This document shows, piece by piece, positions 11,057 to 23,194 of a stretch of 64,000 bases of DNA (positions are counted from its first letter, which is position 1; each line of letters begins with the position of its first letter). The stretch lies in contig NC_057807.1 of NCBI RefSeq assembly GCF_018294505.1, positions 266,177,270 through 266,241,269 on the forward strand, read 5' to 3'. Position numbers and translations under genes: made by a program. The notes under the pieces were generated by a model. That model was not told the origin of the DNA. It was given only the letters and a program-made list of their open reading frames with translations, and made no database searches. The DNA comes from Triticum aestivum. Taxonomy: Eukaryota > Streptophyta > Magnoliopsida > Poales > Poaceae.

Positions 11057-12183
11057 TTAGGGGCTACTATCTATACTGTGGCATTCTTTCTGCATAGTTG
11101 CGTTACTTACCTCAAAGCCTGTTAGAAGGCGTGTGCAGGCTTCGGTCAGTCTGCTCTTTGCGGACTGAATCCTCTCAATCACCGTACCCATAAGGGTATG
11201 GTGTTCCTCAACAATGGAAGCGCCTCGCAGCGCTTCCAGAAAATTATCCGGTGCCTCTGGATGGACAGAGGTCACCAGCGGAATAGGCACACCTCCTTCT
11301 TTCGAAAGAGGCGGTTGGCCTGATTCCGGAGCCGTATGGGTCTCCAGAACTATATTTGGCTGGGGGCCGAATTGGATATGGCCCCCGTCGTCAGTATCCA
11401 TGGGGGTTTGCTCCCCCATGTGTCTGGCAGCAGAGGCTTCACCCTCCGGCACCTCCCTGACGGCCTCCCGAGTCTCTCCCAGGCTCGGGATCCTTCTGGA
11501 TAATGCCTCGGCGCCATCCATATCCTTGGGAGAGGAGGACGCTGGAAGGTTGTCCATCGCCTCCGGGTCCAGCGAATCCTCCGAAGATAAGGACCGCTCG
11601 AGGTTGGACCGAGCCATACTGCAAATACATGATTCAACATGTTAAAACAATAAAGTAGAGAAACCAGATATATGAATGTGTCCGGATACTCATGATTTGG
11701 CCAGGGGCTTCTCCCTGGGCTGCCACTCCGAGCTGTTGTCGGCAGCCACGGTGGAGCTGTCTCGAAGGGAAGCTTTCCCCTTCTTGGACGCCTCGGCCTC
11801 CAGATGCGTGGAGGCCGTCCTTTTCTTTCTTCCTCCTCAGAGGGGGGATGGCTTTCTTCTTCCTCATGTTCCTTGTCGTCCTCGGTAGTGGAGGAGTGAG
11901 TCTCGGCATCTTCGGACATCATGTCCGAAGCGCCCTTGCGACGGAGACCACCTCTGGTCCCCTTGGCCTTCTTCTTGGCCTTCTTCTCCGGCGCTTGATA
12001 GGGCGCCAGAACCAGCATCTTCATTAGAAGCAGGATTTCTGGGTCTTCGGGCAGCGGATCCGGACACTGAATCCGCTCTGCCTTCTTTGTCCAGGCCTGA
12101 GAGAATTAGTAGGGAGGCTTAGGCATCTTCCTTGAGTATGCAAGTAAAGGACATACCTTGAAAACAAGAAAAAACTTGCCGGA
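11057..12183 (-). pseudogene. antisense gene of Tat-type element, middle exons
   Basis: Two minus-strand blocks. The first, around 11840-12060, has a basic stretch (APEKKAKKKAKGTRGGLRRK, like a nuclear localisation signal) and an acidic stretch (EDAETHSSTTEDDKEHEEEE). The second, 11057-11617, starts MARSNLERSLSSEDSLDPEA and is rich in Glu, Ser and Pro. Composition suggests a disordered nuclear protein linker. The blocks are separated by likely introns (11618-11690 contains no coding signal). The protein lies between the N-terminal domain at 12184-13047 and the coiled coil below 10990. Confidence 0.5.
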
Positions 12184-13047
12184 CTAACGGGATGGGCTAA
12201 GTCGTGCCTGCGGTCCTCGATCGTAGCCGACCGCATCTCGTTGGCCTTGAAGAGCACCTTCTAGATGTCTTCGTGTGTAGTGCTGAAGAGCTCCAGCAGG
12301 GTCTGGTGCTTGGCCAGATCGAACTCCCACAGATGGCAAGTCCGGCGTTGGCACGGAAGGATCTGGCGAATAAGCATCACCAGGATCACATTGACGAGCT
12401 TGATTTTCTTGTTTATCATGTTCTGAATGCGCGTCTGGAGCGCTGTCAGCTCGTCCGTACAAGAGCAGTCCAGGCCTTTCTCTGGCCAGGAGGTGAGCTG
12501 CATCGGGGCTCCAAACCGGAATGCAGGAGCCGTGGCCCAGTTGGTGCCGCGCGGCTCTGTGACGTAGAACCACTTCGACTGCCACCCTTTGACAGTCTCC
12601 ACAAGGAGCCTTTGGGCCACGTGACATGGGCATCTTGCTCACCATGGTGCCTCCGCACTCCGCGTGTTGACCACTCACCACCTTCGGCTTCACATTGAAG
12701 GTCTTCATCCATAATCCAAAGTGAGGTGGGATGCGGAGGAAGGCCTCGCACACAACAATAAATGCCGAGATATTGAGGATGGAGTTGGGGGCCAGATCGT
12801 GGAAATCCAACCCGTAGTAGAACACGAGTCCACGGACGAATGGGTGGAGAGGGAATCCCAGCCCACGGACGAAGTGGGACATGAACACCACCCTCTCATG
12901 GGGCTCCGGGGTGGGGACGATCTGTCCCTTGGCCGGAAGCCGATGGGCGATTTCCTTGGCCAAGTAGCCGGCCTCCTGGAGCTTCGTAATGTCCTTCTCC
13001 TTGATGAAGGAGGCCATCCACTTGCCCTGCGCTCCGGATCCGGACAT
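12184..13047 (-). pseudogene. antisense gene of Tat-type element, N-terminal Transposase_28-like domain
   Basis: The ATG at 13047 opens MSGSGAQGKWMASFIKEKDI. The segment MSHFVRGLGFPLHPFVRGLV followed by FYYGLDFHDLAPNSILNISA is the conserved core of the putative gypsy-type transposon domain (PF04195, from memory). The open frame drifts after VSGQHAECGGTMVSKM near 12620. The homologous protein continues in another frame (12261-12620, ending TTHEDI at a TAG) and then as FKANEMRSATIEDRRHDL near 12190-12250. At least one frameshift and one stop make it a pseudogene. The biochemical role of this domain is unknown. Confidence 0.7.
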
Positions 13048-13150
13048 GGTGGGAGTGCTTTTTTGGGCGGAGAAGATGAGAACTTGGGCGCTGGAGCTTG
13101 AGAAAGGGGGAGGCAGAGAAGGCGTGGGAGAGAAGGGGTAAATCCTTATC

Positions 13151-13162
13151 CCTTTATAAAGG
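13151..13162 (-). promoter_or_regulatory. possible TATA box of the antisense gene
   Basis: CCTTTATAAAGG, a perfect palindrome, lies about 105 bp upstream of the antisense ATG at 13047. Spacing is right for a TATA box driving minus-strand transcription. Confidence 0.4.
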
Positions 13163-13599
13163 TAGTGAATATCAAGCGCCTCCCCACTGACCTTAAAACT
13201 CGCCTATTCCCCAAGGGCCGTGCGGACACTGCGGTTGGATCCCGTATTGATGAGAATCCCGCAATAAGGGGACACGATCTCTGCTTTGACAAGACGTGCC
13301 AATGGAACCGCGTCTCGAAATATGGAGCGGCGGGCTAAAAATGGTTCGAATAATGACCGAGCAACAGCGTGATGTCACACTACAAAAAGTTGTCAGCAAA
13401 TTGGACTCGTGGAATATTATACTCTCTACGGTTGTGTGTGGAATTTGTTTTGCAGAGCTGGACACGATTCTTGTGTTCGAGTGTTATTTTGGAGTATTCG
13501 GAGGAGGAACCCGCCATGCAATGCCGAAGATAATCTGCGCGCCGGACACCTCGTCATTGAAGCCTGGTTCAGGGGCTACTAAGGCAGTCCTGGATTAAG

Positions 13600-14057
13600 G
13601 GGTCCTCGGACGGCCGGACTATGTGACATGGGCCGGACTGTTGGGCTATGAAGATACAAGACAGAAGACTTCGTCTCGTGTCCGGATGGGACTCTCCTTG
13701 GCATGGAAGGCAAGCTTGGCATTCAGATATATAGATTCCTTTTCTCTGTAACCGACTTTGTACAACCCTAGCCCCCTCCTGTGTCTATATAAACCGGAGG
13801 GTTTAGTCCGTAGAGAAGAACACAATCATAATCACATAGGCTAGACTCCTAGGGTTTTAGCCATTACGATCTCGAGGTAGATCAACTCTTGTAATACTCA
13901 TATTCATCAAGATCAATCAAGTAGGAAGTAGGGTATTACCTCCATAGAGAGGGCCCGAACCTGGGTAAACATTGTGTCTCCCGTCTCCTGTTACCATCGA
14001 CCTTAGACGCACAGAGCGGGACCCCCTACCCGAGATCCGCCGGTTCTGACACCGACA
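13600..14057 (+). repeat. 3' LTR of the Tat-type element (5' edge not fixed)
   Basis: The right end CCGCCGGTTCTGACACCGACA at 14057 and TATA (TCTATATAAA, 13784) mark a LTR read on the plus strand. The left edge cannot be placed because there is no second LTR to compare. A purine-rich GGATTAAGGGG just before 13600 may be the polypurine tract. 13163-13599 holds only non-coding internal sequence. Confidence 0.55.
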
Positions 14058-17000
14058 CGGTGTGCTTTATTATTTTTGAAGAAATGCTCCCATGCTTCAC
14101 ATAGATTTATTGGAGAGTTAGTAAATTTTTTAAGAAATTCTCTCTTGCTTCACTTAAATTATTTTGAGAAGAAAATTTTATGTTCATGTTCTTCACTTAG
14201 ATTTGTTTGAGCTATCAAAAGCAACATATGAAATTAGTCCCAAAGTGGCAGATATTCAAGAGGGATATAATAAAAACTTGAGTGAAGATCATTGGACAAA
14301 TAAACTTGATTCCTTGTAATAGTTTTGCGATATGTTGATATAATATGTGAGTCATGTTGATTAGTAATTATGCTTTAGTAAGAATATTGGTGTTAAGGTT
14401 TGTGATTCCCTATGCAAGCATGAAAGTCAATAGTTATGCAATGAAATTACATCCTACTTGTGGTGCATTATTCGGTGTTAGTTATGCTTAATGCTCGCTT
14501 ATGTAATTTTTCGTTTCTTGGTTGGATGCTTCTAAATCTTTTGCTAGCCTTCATTTGCACTAAGTATGATCACTACTTGTGCATCCAAAATCCTTCAACC
14601 TAGTTTTGCCACATGAGTCCACTATACCTACCTATATGCGGTATTTTTGTGCTGTTCTAAGCAAATTTTTATGTGCCATCTCTAATTTCAAAATAAATTT
14701 CTCTTTTGTGTGCTCGTACCGCTCATGAAACGGTAGGGGATGGCTGATATTTTTCCATGGTAGATGTGTTATTCTCAAGATGAGTGTTTATTCACTTGTC
14801 ATTGCACGAGAGTACGGCAAAGGTATTAGGAATGCCCAGTCCCGAAATGAAAAATGAATTTACTTTATGTTGTCAAATAATAAATTCCCTGGAAAGTGTT
14901 GGTATGGACGGCACTCGTGGATTCGGTTAGCCGTGGAATGTGAAAGTATGGTGGAAAAAGGAATAAACTTTCTTTTCTGTTTGGGAACCGCCTATGATAT
15001 ATCTAGCATGGAAAGTATTGGGAACTACTCGATTGTTTTTGTTGACAGGAAAAGCATGCCACCCAAAATGTTTTATCTCTACCTTTTTCGCTTTGAGCTC
15101 TGGCACCTCTACAAATCCCTACTTCCCTCCGCAAAGGGCCTTTCTTTTACTTTACGCAATTTTTATTTTTATTTTGAGTCTCCATCTTCTCCTATAAAGC
15201 ACCAACTAAGGGGCACTATGATTGTACTTGAGCATTGGGTGTAGCTAATATGCGAGTGTGTTTGATGAATGGATCAATGATTGAGCATAATGGGCTAGGG
15301 GTAACTTTCTTTAGTGTTGATATTTTGAAAGACATGGTTGCTTGTTGATATGCTTGAGTATTGAAATTTTCATGTCAAAACTAGACTATTACTTTGAATC
15401 ATATAAAATTCCAAATGTCCATGCTAAAAAGAAAATAATATGTGATGAACACATAGGGCAGCATTCCACATCAAAAATTCTATTTTTATCATTTACCTAC
15501 TCGAGGACAAGCAGGAATTAAGCTTGGGGATGCTGATACGACTCCAACGTATCTATAATTTTTTTATTGTTCCATGCTGTTATATTATCATTCTTGGATA
15601 TTTTACAATCATTTTATAGCAATTTTATATCATTTTTTGGGACTAACCTATTGACATAGTGCCCAGGGCCAGTTGCTGTTGCCTATTTTTATACTTCGCA
15701 GGAAATCAATACCAAACGGAGTCCAAACGTAGCAAAACTTTTTGGTGATTTTTTCTGGACCATAAGACACCAAATGGGCCAAAGAAGTACCAGAGGGGTG
15801 CCTCGAGGAGGGCACAACCCACCTAGGCGCGCCTGGGGGCCCAGGCGCGCCCTGGTGGGTTATGCTCGCCTTGGTGGCCTCCCGCACTGCCTCTTTGCTC
15901 TATAAATACCCCAATATTCCAGAAACCCTAGGGGAGTCGACGAAAATCAATTCTAGCTGCCGCAAATTCTAGAAACACCAGATCCAATCTAAACACCATC
16001 ACGGAGGGGTTCATCATCATCATTGGTGCCTCTCCGATGATGCGTGAGTAGTTCATTATAGACCTACGGGTCCGTAGTTAGTAGCTAGATGATTTCCTCT
16101 CTCTCATTTAATTCTCAATACAATGGTCTCTTGGAGATCTATTTGATGTCACTCTTTTTGCGGTGTGTTTGTTGGGATCTGATGAACTTTGAGTTTATGA
16201 CCAGATCTATGTTTTTATCCATGAAAGTTATTTGAGTCTTTTGATCTCTTATATGCATGATTACTTATAGCCTCGTATTTATTCTTGGAATCTTTGGTTT
16301 AGTTTGGCCGACTAGATCGATTTTTCTTGCCATGGGAAGAGGTGCTTTGTGATGGGTTCGATCTTACGGTGCTTTATCCCAGTGACAGAAGGGAACCAAC
16401 ATGTATGTACCGTTGCCATTAAGGATAACAAGATGGGGTCTACTTCTACATAAATAGATCTTATCTACATCATGTCATCGTTCTTATTGCATTACTCCGT
16501 TTTTCCATGAACTTAATACACTAGATGCATGCTGGATAGCGGTTGATGTGTGGAGTAATAGTAGTAGATACAGGCAGGAGTCGGTCTACTAATCTTGGAC
16601 GTGATGCCTACATAATGATCATTACCTGGATATCATCATGATTATTTGAAATTCTATCAATTGCCCAACAGTAATTTGTTTACCCACCGTATGCTATTTT
16701 TCTCGAGAGAAGCCACTAGTGAAATCTACGGCCCCAGGGTCTCTTCTTTATCATATTTGCCTTCGAGATCTATTTGTATGTGCTTTTACTTTCAGATCTA
16801 TTGATACAAAAACATAAAAATACCTTTCTGCAGTTTTTATTTATTTATTATCTCACGTTCCCGCGAGATCTATGTATCCAATCTACTACAATTTTACCTG
16901 TCTTTTTACCCATGAGGGATTGACAACCCCTCTCTTATGTCGGGTTGCAAGTATTTGTTCTTTGTGTGCAGGATCTGTTTACATGGTGTTGCGTGGTTCT

Positions 17001-17110
17001 CCTACTAGTTCGATAACCTTGGTCTCATCACTAAGGGAAATACCTACCGGCGCTGTGTTCCATCATCTCTTCCTCTTAGGGGAAATACCGATGTAGTTCA
17101 AGCCGCATCA
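14058..17110 (+). mobile_element. Athila-clade gypsy element A, 3' half
   Basis: Non-coding internal sequence (14058-15533) is followed by a LTR on the plus strand. The internal DNA contains lines such as TGCTTCACTTA and AAGAGGGATATAATAAAAAC that recur in element B (17111-19076) and, inverted, in the complete element at 27929-34974. No gag, pol or PBS is present. The small ORF at 14867-15244 has no recognisable content. Sabrina/WHAM-like from memory. Confidence 0.75.
15534..17110 (+). repeat. 3' LTR of Athila element A
   Basis: It starts TGATACGACTCCAACG after a purine tract (AAGCTTGGGGATGC) and ends GCCGCATCA, 1577 bp. A TATA box (CTATAAATA) lies at about 15900. No Asp-tRNA primer site follows the end, which fits a 3' rather than a 5' LTR. 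It is homologous throughout to the LTRs at 19077, 27929 and 33399. Confidence 0.85.
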
Positions 17111-19076
17111 GCTACCCTGATTAGGTAGGCGGCCATAAGCATTGTGTGCCCAAGTTGTATGGATCCATCGTGAATTTATTAGAATAATCTATGTGCTTCA
17201 CTTATATCTTTTGAGCTAGGCAATATGCTCTAGTGCTTCACTTATATCTCTTTAGTGCACGGCGGTGGTTTTATTTTATAGAAATTGATGAACTCTCTTG
17301 CTTCACTTATATTATTTTGAGAGTCTCTAAACAGCATGGTAATTTTCTTAGATTATGAATTTAGTCCTAATATGATGGGCATCCAAGAGGGATATAATAA
17401 AAACTTTCATATAAAGTGCATTGAACACTATGAGAAGTTTGATTCTTTATGATTGTTTTGAGATATAAAGGTGGTGAAATTAGAGTCATCCTAGTAAGTA
17501 ATTGTGAATTGGTATAAATACTTGTGTTAAAGTTCGTGATTCCCGTAGCATGCACGTACGGTGAACCGTTATGTGACGAAGTCAGAGCATGATTTATTTA
17601 TTGATTGTCTTCCTTGTGAGTGGCGGTCGGGGACGAGCGATGGTCTTTTCCTACCAATCTATCACCCTAGGAGCATGTGTGTAGTACTTTGTTTTGATAG
17701 CTAATAGACTTTTGCAATAAGTGTGTGAGTTCTTTATGACTAATGTTGAGTCCATGGATTATACGCACTCTCACCCTTCCACCATTGCTAGCCTCTCTAG
17801 TACCACGCAACTCTCGCCGGTGCATTACACCCACCATATACCTTCCTCAAAACAGCCACCATATCTACCTATTATGGCATTTTCATAGCCATTCCGAGAT
17901 ATATTGCCATGCAACTTCCACAGTTCCGTTTATTATGACACGCTTCATCATTGTCATATTGGTTTGTATGATCATGTAGTTGACATCGTATTTGTGGCAA
18001 AGCCACCATTCATAATTTTTATACATGTCACTCTTGAGTCATTGCACATCATGGTACACCACCGAGGCATTCATATAGAGTCATAAATATTTTCTAGTAT
18101 TGATTTGTTATTCTTGAGTTGTAAGTAAATAAAAGTGTGATGATCATCATTATTAGAGCATTGTCCCATGTGAGGAAAGGATGATGGAGACTATGATTCC
18201 CCCACAAGTCGGGATGAGACTTCGGACGAGAAATAAAAAGAGAGAGAGAGAAAAGAAAAAAAGAGGCCAAAGAGCCCAAAAGTAAAAAAATGAGAGAAAA
18301 GAGAGAAGGGGCAATGCTAATATCCTTTTTCCACACTTGTGCTTCAAAATAGCACCATGATCTTCATAATAGAGAGTCTCATACTTTGTCACTTTCATAT
18401 ACTAGTGGGAATTTTAACTTGGATTGTATTGCAATGATGGGCTTCCTCAAATTGCCCTAGATCTTCGTGAGCAAGCTAGTTGGATGCACACCCATTTAGT
18501 TTTCAGTTTGAGCTTTCATACACTTATAACTCTAGTGCATCTATTGCATGGCAATCCCTACTCACTCACATTGATATCTATTGATGGGTATCTCCATAGC
18601 CTGCTGGTACGCCTAGTAGATGTGAGAATATCTCCTTTTTGTTTTCTCCACAACCACCATATTCTATTCCATCTATAGTGTTATATCCATGGCTCACGCT
18701 CATGTATTGCGTGAAAGTTGAAAAAGCTTGAGAACATTAAAAGTATGAAACAATTGCTTGGCTTGTCATCGGGGTTGTGCATGATTTAATACTTTGTGTG
18801 ATGAAGATGGAGCATAGCTAGACTATATAATTTTGTAGGGATAACTTTATTTGGCCATGTTATTTTGAGAAGACATGAATGCTTTATTAGTATGCTTGAA
18901 GTACTATGTTTTTATGTCAATATTAAACTTTTGTTTTGAATCTTATGGATCTGAATATTCATGTCACAATAAAGAAAATTACATAGATAAATATGTTGGG
19001 TAGCATTCCACATCAAAATTTCTGTTTTTATCATTTACCTACCCGAGGACGAGCAGGAATTAAGCTTGTGGATGAT

Positions 19077-20764
19077 TGATATGTCTCCAACGTATCTATA
19101 ACTTTTTATTGTTCCATGCTATTATATTATCTATTTTGGATGTTTTGTATGCATTAATATGCCATTTTATATTATTTTTGGGACTATACCATTAATCTAG
19201 AGTCCAGTGCCAGTTTCTGTTTTTTCCTTGTTTTTGAGTTTTACAAAAAAGGAATATCAAACAGAGTCCAAATGAGCTGAAAATTTATGGTGATTTTTTA
19301 TGGACCAGAAGAAGCCCATGAAGCATCGAAGTTGGGCCAGAAGAGTCCCGAGGCAACCACAAGGGTGGGAGGCGCGCCCTACCCCCCTGGGCACACCCCC
19401 TGGCTTGTTGGTCCCTCGGGAACCCCCTGACGTGAAACCGACGCAAAAACATTCCTATAAATATAGAAACCTCTGGAAAAAAACCTAGACCGGGAGATCC
19501 GTCGCTGCAAGCCTCTGTAGCCACGAAAAACCAATCGGGAGCCCGTTCTAGCACCCTATCTGAGTGGGAAACCATCACCAGAGGCCATCTTCATCATCTC
19601 GGCGGTCTCCATGACGAGGACGGGGTAGTTCACCCTCGGGGCTGATGGTATGTACCAGTAGCTATGTGTTTGATCTCTCTCTCTCTCTCTCTCTCTCTCG
19701 TTTTCTTGATTTGGCACGATCTTGATGTACCGAGCTTTGTTACTATAGTTGGATCATATGGTGTTTCTCCCCCTCTACCTTCTTGTGATGAATTGAGTTT
19801 TACCTTTGATATTTCACTCTTATTGGATTGAATACTATTATGGATTTGAGAACACTTGATGTATGTCTTGCGTGGGATACCCGTGGTGACAACGGGGTGT
19901 TCTATTGATTCACTTGATGTATGTTTTGGCACTCAACTCGCGGATTTCCGAGGTGACATTGGGGTAATCTATGCATAGGGGTTGATGCATGTTTTCATCC
20001 TTGTTTCTCCGGTAGAAATCTTGGGGCACTCTTTGAAGTTGTTTGTGCTGGATTGAATATTATGAATCTGAAGTTGTTTAATGCATATCGTATAATTGAC
20101 CCATGGATACTTGTGGTGATATTGGAGTATCTAGGTGACATTAGGGTTGATTGATGTGTCTCGTATGGTGTTATTTTACTACGAACTCAAGGGATGTTTG
20201 TGACACTTATAGGAATAGCTCAATGGATTGATCAGAAAGAATAACTTTGAGGTGGTTTCATACCCTACAAGCAATTTCATCTTATGTTCTCCGCGATAGG
20301 AACTTTGGAGTGACTCTTTGTTGCATGTTGAGGTATTGCCATATGATTTAATTATGTTATCATTGTTGAGAGACTTTGCACTAGTGAAAGTATGAACCCT
20401 AGGCCTTGTTTTCAAGCATTGCAATACTGTTTTTGCTCACTTTTCTTACTTGCTACCTTGTTGTTTTTATATTTTCAGATTACAAAAACCCATACTACTA
20501 TCCATATTACACTTGTATCACCATCTCTTCGCCGAGCTAGTGCACCTATACAATTTACCATTGTATCGGGCGTGTTGAGGACACAAGAGACTCTTTTTTA
20601 TTTGGTTGCAGGGTTGTTTGAGAGAGATCATCTTCATCCTACGCCTCCCACAGATTGATAAACCTTAGGTCATCCACTTAAGGGAAATTTGTTACTGTCC
20701 TACAAAACTCTGCGCTTGGAGGCCCAACACGAGTCTACAAGAAGAAGGTTGCGTAGTAGACATC
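19077..20764 (+). repeat. 3' LTR of Athila element B
   Basis: It begins TGATATGTCTCCAACG and ends GCGTAGTAGACATCA, 1688 bp, with a TATA box (CCTATAAATATAG) near 19455. The 5' third is homologous to LTR A; the 3' end differs, marking another subfamily. Confidence 0.8.
19674..19699. repeat. (TC)13 microsatellite
   Basis: An uninterrupted TC run of 26 bases inside LTR B, downstream of its TATA box. Confidence 0.95.
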
Positions 20765-21302
20765 ACATGCTAGTACTAGTATCATCATGTTCATACCATG
20801 TAACATGTTCATGCCATGCTCGTCTGATATTGCTCTAGTTGTATCATGATCATCTTTAATTAACATATAAATGCCATGTTGTTGTTTGTCTTGACTGCTT
20901 TGGTTGTTGTGACCTTGAGAGTACATTCAAAGTACTCACCTGGCGTGTCATGCCAGTTTGCAGGTCATGCCATGTTTGCTTGATTGTCGAGGATCCCGAG
21001 TTTGTGAGCTAGGATATGCGTTCCAGCTAGAGTCCATGCGGAGTGGAATTCATCATCATCGTCGTTGTTCCGCTGCTACAAGCTATTCCGCTGCTAGGAG
21101 TCATTCCGCTGCTAGCATAGAGCTACCTTAGCAGGCGTAGTGTCGCCATGACAATGTGATCCTTATACCTTCAGAATCCCTTGTACCCTTATTCTTGTAA
21201 TAAGAGATGATTTGTGATATGCCAAGCAGTGATGTATTCTAGAAGACTTGATCTCTAGGCTGGAATACGGGATGTTCCGATCTCTCTGAGCTGGGGTGCC
21301 AC
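20765..21302 (+). repeat. 3' end of a gypsy LTR fragment
   Basis: The sequence ends GATCTCTCTGAGCTGGGGTGCCACA and contains a polyadenylation-like region (TTCTTGTAATAAGAGATGAT). I recall this as the tail of a Triticeae gypsy LTR. It is truncated on the left by element B. The triplet GCTGCTA-type repeats near 21070-21115 belong to it. No ORF. Confidence 0.5.
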
Positions 21303-21455
21303 ACCAAAGGACTGAGGAAGTCTCTACATAACACAAATGCATACTTTCTGGTGCAACAACAAGCATTGGAGGATTTTAGCGCCAAGCAAGAGAAAGCTAG
21401 TAAGCTTGCTAAGCTTATTGCCAGCATGGTGGATACCCAGGATAAAGTTTCTTGA
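21303..21455 (+). pseudogene. C-terminal coding fragment, CACTA-type ORF (tentative)
   Basis: The frame ending at the TGA 21453-21455 reads NTNAYFLVQQQALEDFSAKQ followed by EKASKLAKLIASMVDTQDKVS. It is a short coiled-coil-like tail of the kind I associate with CACTA element proteins. It starts abruptly at the LTR boundary, so only the last part of an exon survives. CACTA-like subterminal DNA follows it. Family assignment is from memory only. Confidence 0.35.
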
Positions 21456-22230
21456 GCTCTTCTAAAGTTGTTTCAGTTATGGACTTGTTTTGTTGTCGCG
21501 TTTATTTGCACTGGTGGTCAATCACTGGTACGAGTCGGTGCTATACAAACATTTTTTAACCCCTTCCCGTGACAGCATTCGAAACCGTCACCTAGTGAGT
21601 GTGGGCTATAGGGGGGTCCTTCCCACACGACCCAGAAACCGTCGAGTATATGCCCTCCTGGCACACACGCTCGTCAAAATGAGGTCGTGTACGACTGGCG
21701 AGCAAGCAAATACGGTTATACGTACAGTAGTGCTAAAAAAATACAATTATACAGGCGAAATCATTTCCGATCGTAAGTACATCCCACATAGTCAGTCCCC
21801 ACTAAACATTTCCGTTCGTATATACATCCCACATAGTCGCTGCAAGGAAAATGTTTCCGTTCGTAGGTACACCAGACACAATTTTCCCCATTAAATCATT
21901 TGTGATGGCGTCCCCATCGCACACAATATTAATAATTTTATCGTTTGCGTTATTGGATGCACCACACATGGTGCATAGAAGAAACTATGTGGCAAAGGCT
22001 ATCCATCACGCACGGCTTTTATGCGGTAAACGTTTGCGCGAGGTGGCCTAACACAAACAGATTTGAAGAGAATGTCATGTGTGATTGTTCATCGACCCAA
22101 CACGGTTTATTCCTAGAAACTCTGTGTGTTGCCTTAGGTCATCGCCCACGTATTTTCTCAATAACTGTTTGCAATAGAAAAAACCAATTAGCAGGCTAAT
22201 TGCCCTATTATTAATAATCCATTTATTAAT
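21456..22230. repeat. CACTA-like subterminal region
   Basis: Non-coding DNA with repeated short motifs around GCGATGG, CATCGCACACA, TTTCCGTTCGTA and ACATCCCACATAGTC (the last at 21779 and 21826). Similar TGTGTGCGATG-type motifs occur at 25150-25380 and 37230-37583. Such motif-rich ends are typical of CACTA transposons, where they bind transposase. No clean CACTA terminus was found on this side. Confidence 0.5.
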
Positions 22231-22408
22231 CTAATGACATTCATAATAAACACATAATATATTTCATTCCAATATTATGGAAGCAGGGTTCATAATTGAA
22301 ATACATCAGAGTACAACAGGATATAGCTTCAGCACTCAGCTATCCCATTACACAACTGCACCAGCACCAAGTTTCACATGCAACATCTAGAACCTTTCGA
22401 AATTAGCT

Positions 22409-22573
22409 TCATAGATGGTACATAGACAAATGCATGTCATCTGGAAAACTGCTAAAGCAGAAGGCGGATATTGAGCCTTCATTCATGTTGAAGGTCTTTG
22501 CAACTTTAGGCCAGTGCATGTGGTTGATTCACCGTCCATCCTTCGTCCTCTTCAGGAACTGCTTTGGAAAGGC
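22409..22573 (-). pseudogene. possible B3-like C-terminal exon
   Basis: On the minus strand a likely splice acceptor (TTGTTTTCAG) leads into a 165-bp frame with FPKQFLKRTKDGR, a TGA (plus 22529-22531), then WPKVAKTFNMNEGSISAFCF to a stop at 22409-22411. The spacing resembles the second half of a plant B3 DNA-binding domain (KxxGR, then W...F...N.L.EG). The stop can be read as CGA to TGA. It may be the 3' exon of the minus-strand gene whose 5' exon is at 24419-24835. The assignment is weak. 22574-23190 holds intron-like AT-rich DNA. Confidence 0.25.
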
Positions 22574-23194
22574 CTGAAAACAAGGATGTGCATAAATATC
22601 TTCTCTATATTAGAAATGGGGCAAAGGAATAAAAAAGGCAAGGTATAATAGTTAGTACCATCTTGTAAACCTCAGTGCTTCCCATTGTTTCCCTGCAACA
22701 CATATAAGGTAGTTAGTCATCAAGTTAAGTAAGGGTTTGCATGCTATCAGTACTAGTACATTGTACGTGCTTTGCACATCATTTAAATATATATATAAAG
22801 CATGAAAAATACATTTAAATATGTATTTTCTTTTCTAGAATCGTACTAGACAAGATCCAACTTGGTTCTTACCTCTCTAGAATCCAGATTGTTCTAGCCT
22901 CTTTTTATTAGAGTATCGGATAAGCATATGGTTAGATACTTCTGGAACACATGAGATGGTAGAGTTGGGTTTTCAATTAGAAGGCCACGTGGCAGTATCC
23001 TATGAGTTAAAAACTATATCCAACGGATGATAATGCTCGGATTTGCCATCTCTTGACCGTTGGATGGGCATATCCAACGACTAATATTTGAAGCTATTGG
23101 CACACTATATAGTGGTATAGAAAATATGTTGATGAAAAATAAGCACATTGCAGATTCATCAGATTAATTCAAGCCACATGGAAAACCCATTTAT

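Larger units (their letters stand above)
9546..14057 (+). mobile_element. Ty3/gypsy Tat-type element, 3' part with antisense gene
   Basis: The right end is a LTR with TATA (13784-13793) and a terminal CCGGTTCTGACACCGACA at 14057, read on the plus strand. Upstream on the minus strand lies a multi-exon gene with a Transposase_28-like (putative gypsy-type transposon) domain. Grass Tat-lineage elements are known to carry extra ORFs, some antisense, between pol and the 3' LTR, and this layout fits. Gag, pol and the 5' LTR are missing, so the copy is 5'-truncated. 9546-9944 is non-coding. Confidence 0.7.
17111..20764 (+). mobile_element. Athila-clade gypsy element B, 3' half
   Basis: About 1.97 kb of non-coding 3' internal DNA followed by a LTR of another subfamily. 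The internal part is homologous to 14058-15533 and, in reverse, to 29509-31500 (for example TGTTTGTATGATCATGTAGT-like and GTGGCAAAGCCACCATTCAT lines near 18000). It stacks directly on the end of element A. No coding domain is present. Confidence 0.75.

Noticed and set aside
13378..13390. CACTACAAAAAG, looks like a CACTA transposon terminus
   Set aside because: It lies within the Tat-type element with no change of sequence character and no partner end.
14867..15244. 125-codon ORF in Athila element A
   Set aside because: No motif, and homologous regions of element B and the minus-strand element are not open in this frame.
21523..21540. CACTGGTACGAGTCGG as left end of the CACTA-like element
   Set aside because: It does not match the right edge CACTACTGCAGG and has no visible TSD.
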